This document shows positions 16,262 through 25,564 of a DNA stretch of 64,000 bases, piece by piece. How positions within the stretch are numbered: position 1 is the first letter of the stretch; every line of letters begins with the position of its first letter. Source of the DNA: Castellaniella denitrificans (GTDB lineage: Bacteria; Pseudomonadota; Gammaproteobacteria; Burkholderiales; Burkholderiaceae_B); assembly GCF_042653765.1 (NCBI RefSeq), contig NZ_JBHSEZ010000028.1, forward strand, positions 1-64,000, in the 5' to 3' direction. The position numbers and the translations under genes are program-made. Below the pieces are notes generated by a model. It was not told the DNA's origin. It made no database searches and saw nothing but the letters and a program-made list of their open reading frames with translations.

Positions 16262-17215
16262 ATGAAAATCGCCCTGGGCCCCTTGCAATACTACTGGCCC
16301 CGCGTCACCACCCTGGAGTTCTACGCCGCCGTGTGCGACTGGCCGGTGGACATCGTCTACCTGGGGGAAACCGTCTGTTCGCGCCGTCATGAACTGCGCC
16401 TGCCCGACTGGATCGAGATCGCCGACATGCTGGCCGAGGCCGGCAAGACGCCCGTGCTGTCCACCCAGGTCCTGCTGGAATCGGGCAACGACCTGAACAC
16501 CCTGCGCAAGATCACCGAGAACGAACGCTACGGCGTCGAGGCCAACGACATGGGGGCGGTGCAGCAGATGAAGGGCAGGCCCTTCGTCGCCGGCCCGTTC
16601 CTGAACATCTACAGCAAGCCGACCCTGGACGTGATCGCCGGCCAGGGCGCGATCCGCTGGGTCATGCCGCTGGAAATGGGCCGCGCCGGCCTGGAGCAGC
16701 TGCAGCGGGACCGGCCCGCCGGCCTGCAGACCGAGGTCTTCGCCTACGGCCGCATGCCCCTGGCCTTCTCCGCCCGCTGCTTCACGGCCCGCAACCGCAA
16801 TTTCCCCAAGGACAACTGCCAGTACGTCTGCATGGACCACCCGGACGGCCTGCTGCTCGAAACCAAGGAATCCCAGGCCTTCCTGACGATCAACGGCATC
16901 CAGACCCAGTCGGCGCTGGTCCATACGCTGATCCACGCGCTGGACGAACTGCGCGGCCTGGGCGTGGACGTGGTGCGGCTGAGTCCCCAGTCGCAGCACA
17001 TGGACCAGGTCGTCGCGGCCTTCCGCGCCGTGCTCGACGGCCGCGAGACGGCCGACGAGGCGCACCGGCGCCTGGTGCCGCTGATGCCGGCCGGCCCCTG
17101 CAACGGCTACTGGCATGGCCGCGCGGGCCTGGACATGGTCCTGCCCGGCGAAGTCGTCGTGTCGCAGGCCCCGGATGCGCGCACGCCGGGGGTCAAGGCG
17201 CGCAGCGCCGCCTGA
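16262..17215 (+). CDS. ubiV: UbiV, O2-independent ubiquinone hydroxylation protein (U32 family)
   Basis: The 317-residue U32-family protein is the UbiV partner of UbiU. C39 (ETVCSRR) and the trio C173, C186 and C190 (ARCFTAR...NCQYVC) reproduce the E. coli UbiV Fe-S ligand set, with the same 13 and 4 residue spacings in the trio. The N-terminus LGPLQYYWPR is typical. It lies 77 bases after ubiU on the same strand and 27 bases before ubiT. It forms a heterodimer with UbiU in characterised systems; that is family knowledge. The Ala/Gly-rich C-terminal tail beyond residue 300 is an extension. Confidence 0.95.
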   Translation: MKIALGPLQYYWPRVTTLEFYAAVCDWPVDIVYLGETVCSRRHELRLPDWIEIADMLAEAGKTPVLSTQVLLESGNDLNTLRKITENERYGVEANDMGAVQQMKGRPFVAGPFLNIYSKPTLDVIAGQGAIRWVMPLEMGRAGLEQLQRDRPAGLQTEVFAYGRMPLAFSARCFTARNRNFPKDNCQYVCMDHPDGLLLETKESQAFLTINGIQTQSALVHTLIHALDELRGLGVDVVRLSPQSQHMDQVVAAFRAVLDGRETADEAHRRLVPLMPAGPCNGYWHGRAGLDMVLPGEVVVSQAPDARTPGVKARSAA

Positions 17216-17242
17216 CGCCCCGCCATTTTCCGATTTCCTCCC

Positions 17243-17779
17243 ATGAGCCCGACCATGCAAAATCCCTCGACCCCCGCCTACCGCATTCCCGAACCCCTTG
17301 CGCGGGTGCTCGGGCACCTGCCCCGCTATCCGGGCTCGGTGCTCTTCGTCACCGGGCTGAACCTGGTGCTGGCCCGCCACCTGCATCCCGACACCCTGCA
17401 CATGCTGGAAGGCCGCTCCCTGCGCATCCACGTGGCGGATGCCGGGCTGCGCTTCGACTACACCTGGCGCGACGGCGCCTTCCGGGCGGCCCGGCACGAC
17501 GTGGCCGAACCCGACCTGACCTTCCGCGCCGACGCCTGGGATTTCCATTGCCTGCTGCAGCGCCGGGAAGACCCGGACACGCTGTTCTTCAGCCGCCGCC
17601 TGGTGATCGAGGGCGACACGGAACTGGGCCTGATGGTGAAGAACACGCTGGACTCCATCGACATGGCTGTATTCCAGCCGCGCACCGTGCTGCGCGACGT
17701 CGCGCTGGCGCTGCGGCAGCGGCTGGTGCCGCGCGCCAGGCCGATCGCGGCCGGGGCCGGGATCGCCCGGGACCGGTAA
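17243..17779 (+). CDS. ubiT: UbiT, SCP2-domain lipid-binding accessory of anaerobic ubiquinone synthesis
   Basis: The 178-residue SCP2 (sterol-carrier-like) protein is similar to E. coli UbiT (YhbT). The hydrophobic N-terminal helices RVLGHLPRYPGSVLFVTGLN are followed by a beta-rich SCP2 core with DLTFRADAWDFHCLL and the family block LFFSRRLVIEGDTELGLMVKN. UbiT replaces the aerobic accessory factor UbiJ in anoxic ubiquinone synthesis and binds isoprenoid intermediates. Its place as third gene after ubiU and ubiV supports the call. The ATG at 17243 is used; another in-frame ATG lies four codons later. Confidence 0.93.
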   Translation: MSPTMQNPSTPAYRIPEPLARVLGHLPRYPGSVLFVTGLNLVLARHLHPDTLHMLEGRSLRIHVADAGLRFDYTWRDGAFRAARHDVAEPDLTFRADAWDFHCLLQRREDPDTLFFSRRLVIEGDTELGLMVKNTLDSIDMAVFQPRTVLRDVALALRQRLVPRARPIAAGAGIARDR

Positions 17780-17863
17780 CCGGCCCCGATCCGCGCGGCC
17801 GGGGCGGCTCCGGAGTCCGCCGGCTGCCCGGAGCGCGGCAGGCGGTCCGCGCGTCCGATCCTG

Positions 17864-19081
17864 TCAGCCGTTTTCCGGCGCCGCCCGCCGCGCGCCATGG
17901 CGGCGCACGGCCATGCGCCCCCCGGTGGCCAGGACCGCCGTGACCGCGAGGGCGAAGACACCCAGGGCGATGAGGGTGCCGCTGCGCTCCATCGTCTGCC
18001 GGCCCCAGAGGAGCGACAGCGCCGTCGGGCTGGAGTAGCCGGCGTAGACGACGAGATAGAACATCGAGATCAGGGCGCCGCGGCGGTCGGGCGGCGCGAG
18101 CGTGTCCGACACGGCCACGCCGGCGGCCAGCGACAGGCCGTTGGCCAGGCCGATCGCCGCCGAGGCCGGGATCACCCAGGGCCAGCCGCCGGGTTGCACC
18201 GCCAGGTAGCCCAGCGCGCAACCGGCCGCCCCGCACAGGCCGGCCAGGCAGCCGGCGCCGGCCGGACCGAGGCGAAACGCCTGCAGCGCCGCGAATGCGG
18301 CGAATCCCTGGACCAGCATCGCGCTCAGCCCGAGGATGAAATAGACCTGGCCGAAGCCGGCCTTGCCGAGCTGGATCGGGAATGCGACCAGCGACAGCAT
18401 CGTGAAGGTGTAGACCAGCAGCCCGCAGGGCGCCAGAAACCAGAGGAAGCCGGCCGCCGTGCCGGGGGGCAGCCCGATGCGGATGCGGGCGGCCCCGTGT
18501 CCGGCCACTGTCTCGGGCAGTGTCCGCACGGCCGCGGCGGCGCCCGATACCAGGACGAGCGCGATCAGGAAGGAGAGGATGCGGGGCCAGGGCAGCCACT
18601 GGACGAGGATGCCGGAGACGAACGGGCCGACCGCGAATCCCGACGCCATCACGCCGCTGGCCAGCATCGATGCGCGCCGGGCGCCGACCTCGCCCGCCAG
18701 CTCGCGCAGCCAGACCGTGCCGACCGTGAAGACCGCGCCGCTGGCCAGTCCTTGCAGGAATCGCGCCGCCAGGATCATCGGCTTGCCCCACAGGGCCGCG
18801 CCCAGCAGCGCCACCACCGTCAGCGCCAGCACCCCTGTGGATGGCGCCACGATGGCCTTGCGGCCATACCGGTCCGACAGCGGTCCGCCGGCCAGGAAGG
18901 CCGCCATCAGGCCGGCGGCGTAGACGGTGAAGAACAGCGTCAGGTCGGTGGTCGACAGGCGCAGGTCGAACGTATAGAACAGCATGACCGGCGAGACGGT
19001 CTGCGCGGCGTAGGCCACCGCGAACAGCGCCGCGCACAGCGTCAGCCGTTGTCCGATGGCTTGCGAGTCGTGGTGCGTCAT
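17864..19081 (-). CDS. MFS transporter (drug/metabolite exporter type)
   Basis: The 405-residue protein has twelve predicted helices and the major-facilitator signature GGPLSDRYGRKA in the loop between helices 2 and 3, plus a second-half echo (DTLAPPDRRGALIS). It resembles the YnfM-like group of MFS proteins. It is the third gene on the minus strand after the regulator and glyA, with an 82-base gap to glyA, so it may be cotranscribed with them and linked to the creatinine/one-carbon island. The substrate cannot be read from sequence. Confidence 0.85.
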   Translation of the reverse strand: MTHHDSQAIGQRLTLCAALFAVAYAAQTVSPVMLFYTFDLRLSTTDLTLFFTVYAAGLMAAFLAGGPLSDRYGRKAIVAPSTGVLALTVVALLGAALWGKPMILAARFLQGLASGAVFTVGTVWLRELAGEVGARRASMLASGVMASGFAVGPFVSGILVQWLPWPRILSFLIALVLVSGAAAAVRTLPETVAGHGAARIRIGLPPGTAAGFLWFLAPCGLLVYTFTMLSLVAFPIQLGKAGFGQVYFILGLSAMLVQGFAAFAALQAFRLGPAGAGCLAGLCGAAGCALGYLAVQPGGWPWVIPASAAIGLANGLSLAAGVAVSDTLAPPDRRGALISMFYLVVYAGYSSPTALSLLWGRQTMERSGTLIALGVFALAVTAVLATGGRMAVRRHGARRAAPENG

Positions 19082-19163
19082 GGAATCCCCTTTGCGGGGT
19101 CCCGGTGCCCGGGCATGGCCCGGCCGCCGCCGGCGAGGCGGGGCCGGGTGGCGGGGATCGCCG

Positions 19164-20417
19164 TCAGCCGCGGTAGACCGGGAAGCGGGCGCACAGGTCG
19201 ATCACCTGCGCGCGAATGCGGGCGATGGTGTCCGCGTTCTCCGGATCGTCGAGGATCTCGCAGATCCAGCCGGCCAGCAGGCGCGCCTCTTCGGTTTTGA
19301 AACCGCGCGTCGTGATGGCCGGCGAGCCGATGCGGATGCCGCTGGTCACGAAGGGGGGCTGGGGGTCGTTGGGCACCGCGTTCTTGTTGACCGTGATGTG
19401 GGCGGCGCCCAGCGCCGCGTCGGCGGCCTTGCCGGTGATGCCCTTGGCCGTCAGGTCCACCAGGAACAGGTGGTCGTGCGTGCCGCCCGAAACGATGCGC
19501 AGCCCGTTTTCGACGAAGACCTCGGCCATGGCCCGGGCGTTGTCCAGGACCTGCTGCTGATAGGCGCGGAATTCCGGCTGCATGGCCTCCTTCAGGGCCA
19601 CGGCCTTGGCCGCGATGACGTGCATCAGCGGGCCGCCCTGCGCGCCCGGGAACACGGCCGACTGGATCTTCTTCTGGATCTCGGGGTTGGCGCGGCCCAT
19701 GATCAGGCCGCCGCGCGGGCCGCGCAGGGTCTTGTGCGTCGTGGTCGTCACCACGTCGGCATGAGGCACCGGGTTGGGGTAGAGGCCCGCCGCCACCAGG
19801 CCGGCGAAGTGGGCCATGTCCACCATGAACAGCGCGCCCGCCTTGTCGGCGATGGCGCGAAAGCGCGGGAAATCGAGCACCTGCGAATAGGCGGAGAAGC
19901 CGGCGACGATCATCTTCGGCCTGTGTTCCATGGCCAGGCGTTCGACTTCGTCGTAGTCGATCAGGTCGTCCGCGTCCAGGCCGTACTGGACGGCGTGGTA
20001 GAGCCGGCCCGAGGAACTGACCTTGGCGCCGTGGGTCAGGTGGCCGCCGTGGGCCAGGCTCATGCCCAGCAGGGTGTCGCCGGGCTGCATCAGGGCGAGG
20101 TAGACGGCCGCGTTGGCCTGGGAGCCGGAATGGGGCTGGACGTTGGCCCAGTCCGCGCCGAACAGTTCGCAGGTGCGGTCGATGGCCATCTGCTCCACGA
20201 CGTCCACGTGCTCGCAGCCGCCGTAGTAGCGCTTGCCGGGATAGCCCTCGGCGTACTTGTTGGTCAGCTTGGTGCCCTGGGCCTGCATGACCCGCGGGCT
20301 GGCGTAGTTCTCCGACGCGATCAGCTCGATGTGCTGCTCCTGGCGGCGGCCTTCCGCCTCGATGACGGCCCACAGCGCGTCATCGAAACCCTGGATGCGT
20401 TCGTTGCCTGAAAACAT
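19164..20417 (-). CDS. glyA: Serine hydroxymethyltransferase
   Basis: The 417-residue PLP enzyme interconverts glycine plus 5,10-methylene-THF and serine. The cofactor lysine is K229 in TTTTHKTLRGPRGG, and the N-terminal block IELIASENY and the folate-site region are intact. Length matches E. coli GlyA. It lies directly downstream of a GATase1-AraC regulator and opposite the creatinase, and sarcosine oxidation yields exactly its two substrates, so this copy is probably dedicated to creatinine/sarcosine catabolism. The housekeeping copy would be elsewhere (inference). A GGAGA ribosome-binding site sits before the ATG. Confidence 0.96.
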   Translation of the reverse strand: MFSGNERIQGFDDALWAVIEAEGRRQEQHIELIASENYASPRVMQAQGTKLTNKYAEGYPGKRYYGGCEHVDVVEQMAIDRTCELFGADWANVQPHSGSQANAAVYLALMQPGDTLLGMSLAHGGHLTHGAKVSSSGRLYHAVQYGLDADDLIDYDEVERLAMEHRPKMIVAGFSAYSQVLDFPRFRAIADKAGALFMVDMAHFAGLVAAGLYPNPVPHADVVTTTTHKTLRGPRGGLIMGRANPEIQKKIQSAVFPGAQGGPLMHVIAAKAVALKEAMQPEFRAYQQQVLDNARAMAEVFVENGLRIVSGGTHDHLFLVDLTAKGITGKAADAALGAAHITVNKNAVPNDPQPPFVTSGIRIGSPAITTRGFKTEEARLLAGWICEILDDPENADTIARIRAQVIDLCARFPVYRG

Positions 20418-20516
20418 GATGTCTCCTGTCAGAATGGTTTTTTATGGGCTCCATTCTAGGGAGGGCGGGATTTTCGGCTTGTACGTTCGCGCCATAGTGC
20501 AGGGATGGACAGGCCG

Positions 20517-21524
20517 TCAGGGGGCCGGCGAGGGTGTGGCGCGGCGTTCGCGGCCGGGGGGCACGCCGAAAAATTCCCGGTAGCGATGCGTGAAATGCGT
20601 GACGGAGACGAAACCGCAGGCCGCCGCCACGTCGATGATGGGCTGCGCCGTGCCCAGCAGCAGTTGCCGGGCCCGCCGCAGCCGCAGCTCCAGGTAATAG
20701 GCGTTGGGCGTGCATTTCAGATGTTCCTGGAACAGCCGTTCGAGCTGGCGCACCGACACCTGGATGCACTGGGCGAGTTCTTCCTTGGTCAGGGGTTCCT
20801 CCAGGTTGTTTTCCATCAGCGTCACGACTTCCGTGAGTTTGGGCTGGCTGGTGCCGATCCGCTGGCGCAGCGGAATGCGCTGGGGATCGTGGGTCGAACG
20901 GACCCGTTCGCAGACCATCAGTTCGGAGACCTTGGGGGCGATTTCGTGGCAGCCGGCCTGCTGGCCGATCAGGGCGATCATCAGGTCGACGGGAGCGATG
21001 CCGCCGCTGCAGGTGTAGCGGTCCCGGTCGATCTCGAAGACCCGCCTGGATACGATGATGTCCGGAAAGTCGGTCAGGAGCTGTTCGGTGTCTTCCCAGT
21101 GCGAGGTGCAGCGGTAGCCATTGAGCAGGCCGGCCCTGGCCAGCCAGTAGCTGCCGGTATCGATGCCGCCCAGGGCGACCCCCAGCCGTGCCTGGCGGCG
21201 CAGCCAGTTCAGGCAATGGGGATCGATCCGGGCGGGGATGGGGTTGGAGCCGCAGATGAACACCGCATCCAGGATGGGCGCCTGATCCAGGGACCAGTCC
21301 GGCTGGACCGGAACCCCGTTGCTGGCCATGACGGTCGCCCCGTCCTGGCTGATCGTGTTCCAGCGGAACAGGGGGGCGTCGCCGGCCCGGTTCGCCATGC
21401 GCAGGGGCTCGATGGCCGAGGCGAAGCCGATCAGCGTGAATCCCGGCACCAGCAGGAACCCGTAGTGCCGCAAGGGTGGGGCCGGAGGCGCGTGGGGCCC
21501 GGCCGACGGCGCGGATGTGACCAT
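20517..21524 (-). CDS. GATase1-AraC family transcriptional regulator (GbdR/CdhR-like)
   Basis: The 335-residue protein has an N-terminal DJ-1/PfpI-like domain (about residues 20-190) and a C-terminal AraC HTH domain (about 225-325, KLTEVVTLMENNLEEPLT through FTHRYREFFGVPP). This is the family of GbdR, SouR and CdhR, which sense glycine betaine, sarcosine or carnitine. The position of the DJ-1 nucleophile elbow reads GGIDTGSY, with Asp where catalytic members have Cys, so the domain is a sensor rather than an enzyme. It is transcribed away from the creatinase (214-base gap) and towards glyA, and is the likely activator of the creatinine genes. Confidence 0.9.
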   Translation of the reverse strand: MVTSAPSAGPHAPPAPPLRHYGFLLVPGFTLIGFASAIEPLRMANRAGDAPLFRWNTISQDGATVMASNGVPVQPDWSLDQAPILDAVFICGSNPIPARIDPHCLNWLRRQARLGVALGGIDTGSYWLARAGLLNGYRCTSHWEDTEQLLTDFPDIIVSRRVFEIDRDRYTCSGGIAPVDLMIALIGQQAGCHEIAPKVSELMVCERVRSTHDPQRIPLRQRIGTSQPKLTEVVTLMENNLEEPLTKEELAQCIQVSVRQLERLFQEHLKCTPNAYYLELRLRRARQLLLGTAQPIIDVAAACGFVSVTHFTHRYREFFGVPPGRERRATPSPAP

Positions 21525-21610
21525 CCTGCTTGTCTCCTTCTGGAAATGATTCGTGTCCGTGGATGATGCGGGATCGCCCGCGCGTTCCGCTCGTGCATTC
21601 TGTGCGGTTC

Positions 21611-21703
21611 TTCGCTTTCAGGCAATTATGGGTCGCTTTTGAAGAAGGCCGGGGGGCATCGGGTCTCTAAGATGATTCGCACAGACAGCGGAAAGCTGCA
21701 CGA
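21611..21703. repeat. Copy A of a duplicated 93-bp promoter segment (before creatinase)
   Basis: These 93 bases align without gaps to 25565-25657, with about 82 identities counted by eye, including one run of 23 identical bases (21660-21682). Within it TCGCTTT occurs twice, 21 bases apart (21612 and 21633), the two-helical-turn spacing usual for AraC-type half-sites, followed by a possible -10 TAAGAT at 21668-21673. It lies between the divergent GATase1-AraC regulator and the creatinase and is probably the operator/promoter of the creatinase. Confidence 0.75.
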
Positions 21704-21738
21704 CCGCAACCAGATCACGAAACCCACAGGAGACAGCG

Positions 21739-22992
21739 ATGAGCAACCTGCAATTTTCCAATGCCGCCTCGGCCGCCCAGCAAATGCGCGAGACGCGCCT
21801 GCTGCAGATCCCGAACGGCCCCCATGCGAAGCCGACCTTTTCCGCCGCCGAAATGCAGCGGCGCGTCGATGCCGTGCGCAAGTACATGGCCGGCAACGGC
21901 ATCGATGGCGTGCTGTTCACGTCGTACCACAACATCAATTATTACGCCGACTTCCTGTTCTGCCACTTCGGGCGCTTCTATGGCCTGGCGCTGACCCAGG
22001 ACAAGCACACCACCATCAGCGCCAACATCGATGCCGGCCAGCCGGCGCGCCGCAGCTTCGGCGACAACATCGTCTATACGGACTGGCAGCGCGACAACTA
22101 CTTCCATGCCGTGCAGACCCTGCTGAAGGGCAGCAAGCGGGTCGGCGTGGAAATGGACCACATCACGGCCGAGAACCTGCAGAAGCTGCGCGACGCGCTG
22201 CCGGGCGCCGAACTGGTGGACATCGGCAAGGCCTGCATGCGCATGCGCATGATCAAGTCCGACGAGGAAATCGCGCTCATCAAGCAGGGCGCCCGCATCG
22301 CCGACATCGGCGGCGCGGCCTGCCGCGACGCGATCGCCGTGGGCGTGCCGGAATACGAGGTGGCGCTCGCCTCGACGCAGGCGATGGTGCGCGAGATCGC
22401 GCGCACCTTTCCGGATGCGGAGCTGATGGACACCTGGACCTGGTTCCAGTCGGGGATCAACACCGACGGGGCGCACAATCCGGTGACTTCGCGGCGCATC
22501 GAGCGGGGCGACATCCTGAGCCTGAACTGCTTCCCCATGATCGCGGGCTACTACACGGCGCTGGAACGCACCCTGTTCGCCGAAGAGTGCTCGGACGCGC
22601 ATCGGAAGATCTGGGAGATCAACGTCGAGGTGCACGAGGCGGGGCAGAAGCTGATCCGCCCGGGCGCGCGCTGCTGCGACATCGCGGCCGAACTGAACGA
22701 GATCTTCCACCGCCACGGCGTCCTGAAATACCGCACCTTCGGCTACGGCCATTCGTTCGGCGTGCTGTCGCATTACTACGGCCGCGAGGCGGGGCTGGAA
22801 CTGCGCGAGGACATCGAAACCGTGCTGGAACCGAACATGGTGGTGTCGATGGAGCCGATGCTGATGCTGCCCGAGGGTTTGCCGGGCGCCGGCGGCTACC
22901 GCGAGCACGACATCCTGGTCGTGACCGCGGACGGGGCCGAGAACATCACCAAATTCCCGTATGGCCCCGAGCACAACATCGTGAAGCGCTGA
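21739..22992 (+). CDS. Creatinase (creatine amidinohydrolase)
   Basis: The 417-residue enzyme hydrolyses creatine to sarcosine and urea. It belongs to the M24 'pita-bread' family but is non-metallo. It is very close along its whole length to Pseudomonas putida creatinase as I remember it: FTSYHNINYYADFL, WFQSGINTDGAHNPVT and LSLNCFPMIAGYYTALERT are near-identical blocks. The catalytic His is H246 (H232 in the 403-residue P. putida enzyme, with a constant offset of 14). Its urea product would need a urease elsewhere. The promoter is the 93-bp repeat copy A. It is the first of a co-directional series running to 29169. Confidence 0.96.
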   Translation: MSNLQFSNAASAAQQMRETRLLQIPNGPHAKPTFSAAEMQRRVDAVRKYMAGNGIDGVLFTSYHNINYYADFLFCHFGRFYGLALTQDKHTTISANIDAGQPARRSFGDNIVYTDWQRDNYFHAVQTLLKGSKRVGVEMDHITAENLQKLRDALPGAELVDIGKACMRMRMIKSDEEIALIKQGARIADIGGAACRDAIAVGVPEYEVALASTQAMVREIARTFPDAELMDTWTWFQSGINTDGAHNPVTSRRIERGDILSLNCFPMIAGYYTALERTLFAEECSDAHRKIWEINVEVHEAGQKLIRPGARCCDIAAELNEIFHRHGVLKYRTFGYGHSFGVLSHYYGREAGLELREDIETVLEPNMVVSMEPMLMLPEGLPGAGGYREHDILVVTADGAENITKFPYGPEHNIVKR

Positions 22993-23204
22993 TCGATACT
23001 GCGGGGCGCCTGATCCCGGTCCATTTCCGGGAGGCGCTCCGCAGGTCCATGCCTTGCCCCTTCTTCGTATGGAAAAAAGGTTGTCGGAGATCGGATTCAA
23101 AATTCGGTGGCGCTGTTGCGGCGCCATCACGAGGGATATCCAATTCATGCTGCCACACTCTCGATCTATAACGGGAGGTCGGCATATTTCGAGGAGACAA
23201 CACC

Positions 23205-24575
23205 ATGGAATACGGCACAGCCAGAATTCCGCATGATAAACGCGAATATGGATTTTTCGATCAGGTTGTGACTTGGTTCGGTTCCGGTGTCAATACCGGG
23301 TCCTGGTACTTTGGTGGAATGGCGGCTGCCATTGGCATGAGCTTCGTCTGGCAGTACGCATTCATCTATCTGCCTCTGATGATGATCCCCTGGGCCATGA
23401 TCGGGTGGATCGCATGGAAGCATGGCGCATCGACTGTCTCCTGCACAGTGCCTGCCCTGGGGGTGAAAGGCTCGCGCTGGGCCGGTGTCGGTGAATTCCT
23501 GGGCATGATTGGCTGGCCAAGCATCAATACCTTTATCGCCGCCATTTCACTGACCTATGTCTTTCATGAAATGTGGGGGTGGGCGACGTACGGTCAGCCT
23601 GGTTCCACCATGCCGCTTATCCTGGGGATTCTGGTGACCGCCGTCGTTCAGGGCCTGGTCGTGGTGATAGGGCATCGCGCGATCAAATACCTGGAATGGA
23701 TCTCGGTGGTTCTTCTGATCGTGTTGGGGATCTGGGAAACCATTGTGGTGCTGCAACACTGGGACTATGCCAGGATTGCCAATCTGACCTTGCCGGAGGC
23801 TCAGCATACTCCAGCGTTCTATTTTGATCTGGCGTTCGGGTTTTGTTGGGGCTGGGCGATGATCGGAGACTTCGCCCGTCTGGCCAAAGGGCCAGGTGCT
23901 GCCACGGCCGGCAGCTGGCTGGGAGTCAACCTGGGCCAGGGCTGGTTCATGATCGTGGGGGCCATCGGCGTGATCGGCGTTGTGCTGGATACCGGTGTAT
24001 TCGACCCTAATAATTCCGATCCAAGTTCCACGATTGCTTCCCTGGGGCTGGGCACCATCGCTTTCCTGGTGGTTTTCTTTGCGACTGTCAGCACGAATGT
24101 GACCGTGCTGTATGGCGCTGGCATGGGCCTGGTCGGCGCCACTCGCAGCCACTCTCCCAAGCGCTACCTGCTGTTCATCGCCATTCTGCAGTTCGCCATG
24201 TGCTTTCTGCCGTTGGCCTTTGAAAAATTCATCGAATATTTCGAATTCTTCCTCGGAATTGTCGGCGGCATCTTTGTTCCGTTGTGGACCCTGGTGGTGA
24301 TCGATTACTTCATCGTCCGTAAATGTCGTGTTCAGGATGAGGATATGTTCGCGGGAACCAATGCCGATGGATCCACCAAGAGCCGGCTGGGGGACTGGAA
24401 TTCCTCCGGGTGGATCGCGATGGCGCTGGGCCTGGGCGTGTTTTATCTGCTGCATTATGGCCTGCCGGATGTCGCGGCGGTTTGGACCGCGTCCTTTCCC
24501 GCAATAGCGATGACCGCGGCCAGCTATCTGGTTATGACGCTGGGTTTCAACATGGGACGCACCCGTCTTGTCTAG
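23205..24575 (+). CDS. NCS1-family permease, probable creatinine/creatine transporter
   Basis: The 456-residue protein has about twelve helices and resembles the cytosine-permease (CodB-like) branch of NCS1 (nucleobase:cation symporter-1) transporters. The helix-1 region FGSGVNTGSWYFGGMAAAIGMSF and the helix-6 block FCWGWAMIGDFARLAKGP are characteristic. Creatinine is a small cyclic ureide-like compound, and NCS1 permeases sit next to creatininase/creatinase genes in several bacteria, so creatinine is the likely substrate (inference). The gene and its flanks are visibly AT-richer than neighbours. A 212-base gap separates it from creatinase, with GGGAGG and GAGGAG motifs near the start. Confidence 0.88.
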   Translation: MEYGTARIPHDKREYGFFDQVVTWFGSGVNTGSWYFGGMAAAIGMSFVWQYAFIYLPLMMIPWAMIGWIAWKHGASTVSCTVPALGVKGSRWAGVGEFLGMIGWPSINTFIAAISLTYVFHEMWGWATYGQPGSTMPLILGILVTAVVQGLVVVIGHRAIKYLEWISVVLLIVLGIWETIVVLQHWDYARIANLTLPEAQHTPAFYFDLAFGFCWGWAMIGDFARLAKGPGAATAGSWLGVNLGQGWFMIVGAIGVIGVVLDTGVFDPNNSDPSSTIASLGLGTIAFLVVFFATVSTNVTVLYGAGMGLVGATRSHSPKRYLLFIAILQFAMCFLPLAFEKFIEYFEFFLGIVGGIFVPLWTLVVIDYFIVRKCRVQDEDMFAGTNADGSTKSRLGDWNSSGWIAMALGLGVFYLLHYGLPDVAAVWTASFPAIAMTAASYLVMTLGFNMGRTRLV

Positions 24576-24681
24576 CGCGTCTTGCGGCGTCTTTGAGCGG
24601 ATCGAATGTGGCCGGCAGCCCTTTACGGAATTTGCGGGGTGCTGGCCATCAATGAAATTCATCGATGGAACGAGGTAATTC

Positions 24682-25449
24682 ATGAATCAAGTCCGTATCG
24701 CTGAACTGTCTTGGCCGGTCTATGCGGAGAAAGTCGGAAGCGGGGCGCCGGTATTGATTCCGGTCGGGGCCCTGGAGCAGCACGGCCCACATATGAGCAT
24801 GAATCCGGACGTGCTGCTGCCGACCGCAATCGCCGAGCGCGTGGCGGCCGATATCGACGGGCTGGTGGCGCCGGCCATTGCCTATGGATACAAGTCCCAG
24901 CAAAAAAGTGGCGGCGGCAACCACATGCCCGGTACGACCAGCCTGGATGGTTCAACGGTTACCAGCATCATCCGCGACGTGCTCAGGGAACTGGCACGCC
25001 ATGGTGTGCGCAAGGCGGTTCTGATCAATGGCCATTACGAGAATTCCGCATTCATCACCGAGGGGGTCGACCTGGCATTGCGTGAATTACGCTGGGACGG
25101 TATTGCGGATTTTCGTTGCATCATCCTGTCTTACTGGGATTTCATCGATCAGGCCACGATCGACGAGATCTATCAGGGTGATTTCCCTGGCTGGGCGGTC
25201 GAGCATGGCGGGGTCCTGGAGACTTCTCTGATGCTGCATCTGCATCCGGATCTGGTCGATATGAGTCTGGTTCATGACCATCCGCCCGCGGCCTTCCCTC
25301 CCTACGATTTCTTCCCGATCAAACCTGAGTGGACTCCGGCATCGGGATGCCTGTCCTCGGCCAAACGGGCCAGGGCGGAACATGGCGAGCTGATTTTGCG
25401 TGTTTGCGTGCAGGGGATATCGGGGGCATTGCAAACAGCGTTTGATTGA
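24682..25449 (+). CDS. crnA: Creatininase (creatinine amidohydrolase)
   Basis: The 255-residue metal-dependent enzyme interconverts creatinine and creatine. It matches P. putida creatininase closely. Metal ligands are E32 and H34 (GALEQHGPH), D43 (NPDVLLP) and E120 (NGHYENS, with H118 alongside), at a constant offset of two from the Pseudomonas residues 34/36/45/122. The block YKSQQKSGGGNH is typical of true creatininases as opposed to the wider family that includes MftE. It feeds creatine to the creatinase upstream. A perfect hairpin follows its stop codon at 25478-25500. Confidence 0.95.
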   Translation: MNQVRIAELSWPVYAEKVGSGAPVLIPVGALEQHGPHMSMNPDVLLPTAIAERVAADIDGLVAPAIAYGYKSQQKSGGGNHMPGTTSLDGSTVTSIIRDVLRELARHGVRKAVLINGHYENSAFITEGVDLALRELRWDGIADFRCIILSYWDFIDQATIDEIYQGDFPGWAVEHGGVLETSLMLHLHPDLVDMSLVHDHPPAAFPPYDFFPIKPEWTPASGCLSSAKRARAEHGELILRVCVQGISGALQTAFD

Positions 25450-25477
25450 TCTGCCGGATGCGCGGATCGGTCCTTCC

Positions 25478-25500
25478 GGATGAGAATGAAATTCTCATCC
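25478..25500 (+). terminator. Hairpin after creatininase
   Basis: GGATGAGAAT, loop GAA, then ATTCTCATCC forms a perfect 10-bp stem starting 28 bases after the creatininase stop. A loosely T-rich stretch follows (AGTGTTTTGG). Probably it ends the creatinase-permease-creatininase transcript, since a separate promoter copy follows at 25565. Confidence 0.65.
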
Positions 25501-25564
25501 AGTGTTTTGGTGTTGGCGGATGTGTTGTTTGCCGGCGGTCGCGCCCGTCCATGCTGCGAGGACC

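Noticed and set aside
17783..17805. Weak GC hairpin after ubiT (GCCCCG/CGGGGC)
   Set aside because: Six-base stem with an 11-base loop in GC-rich DNA; chance occurrence is likely, so not listed as a terminator.
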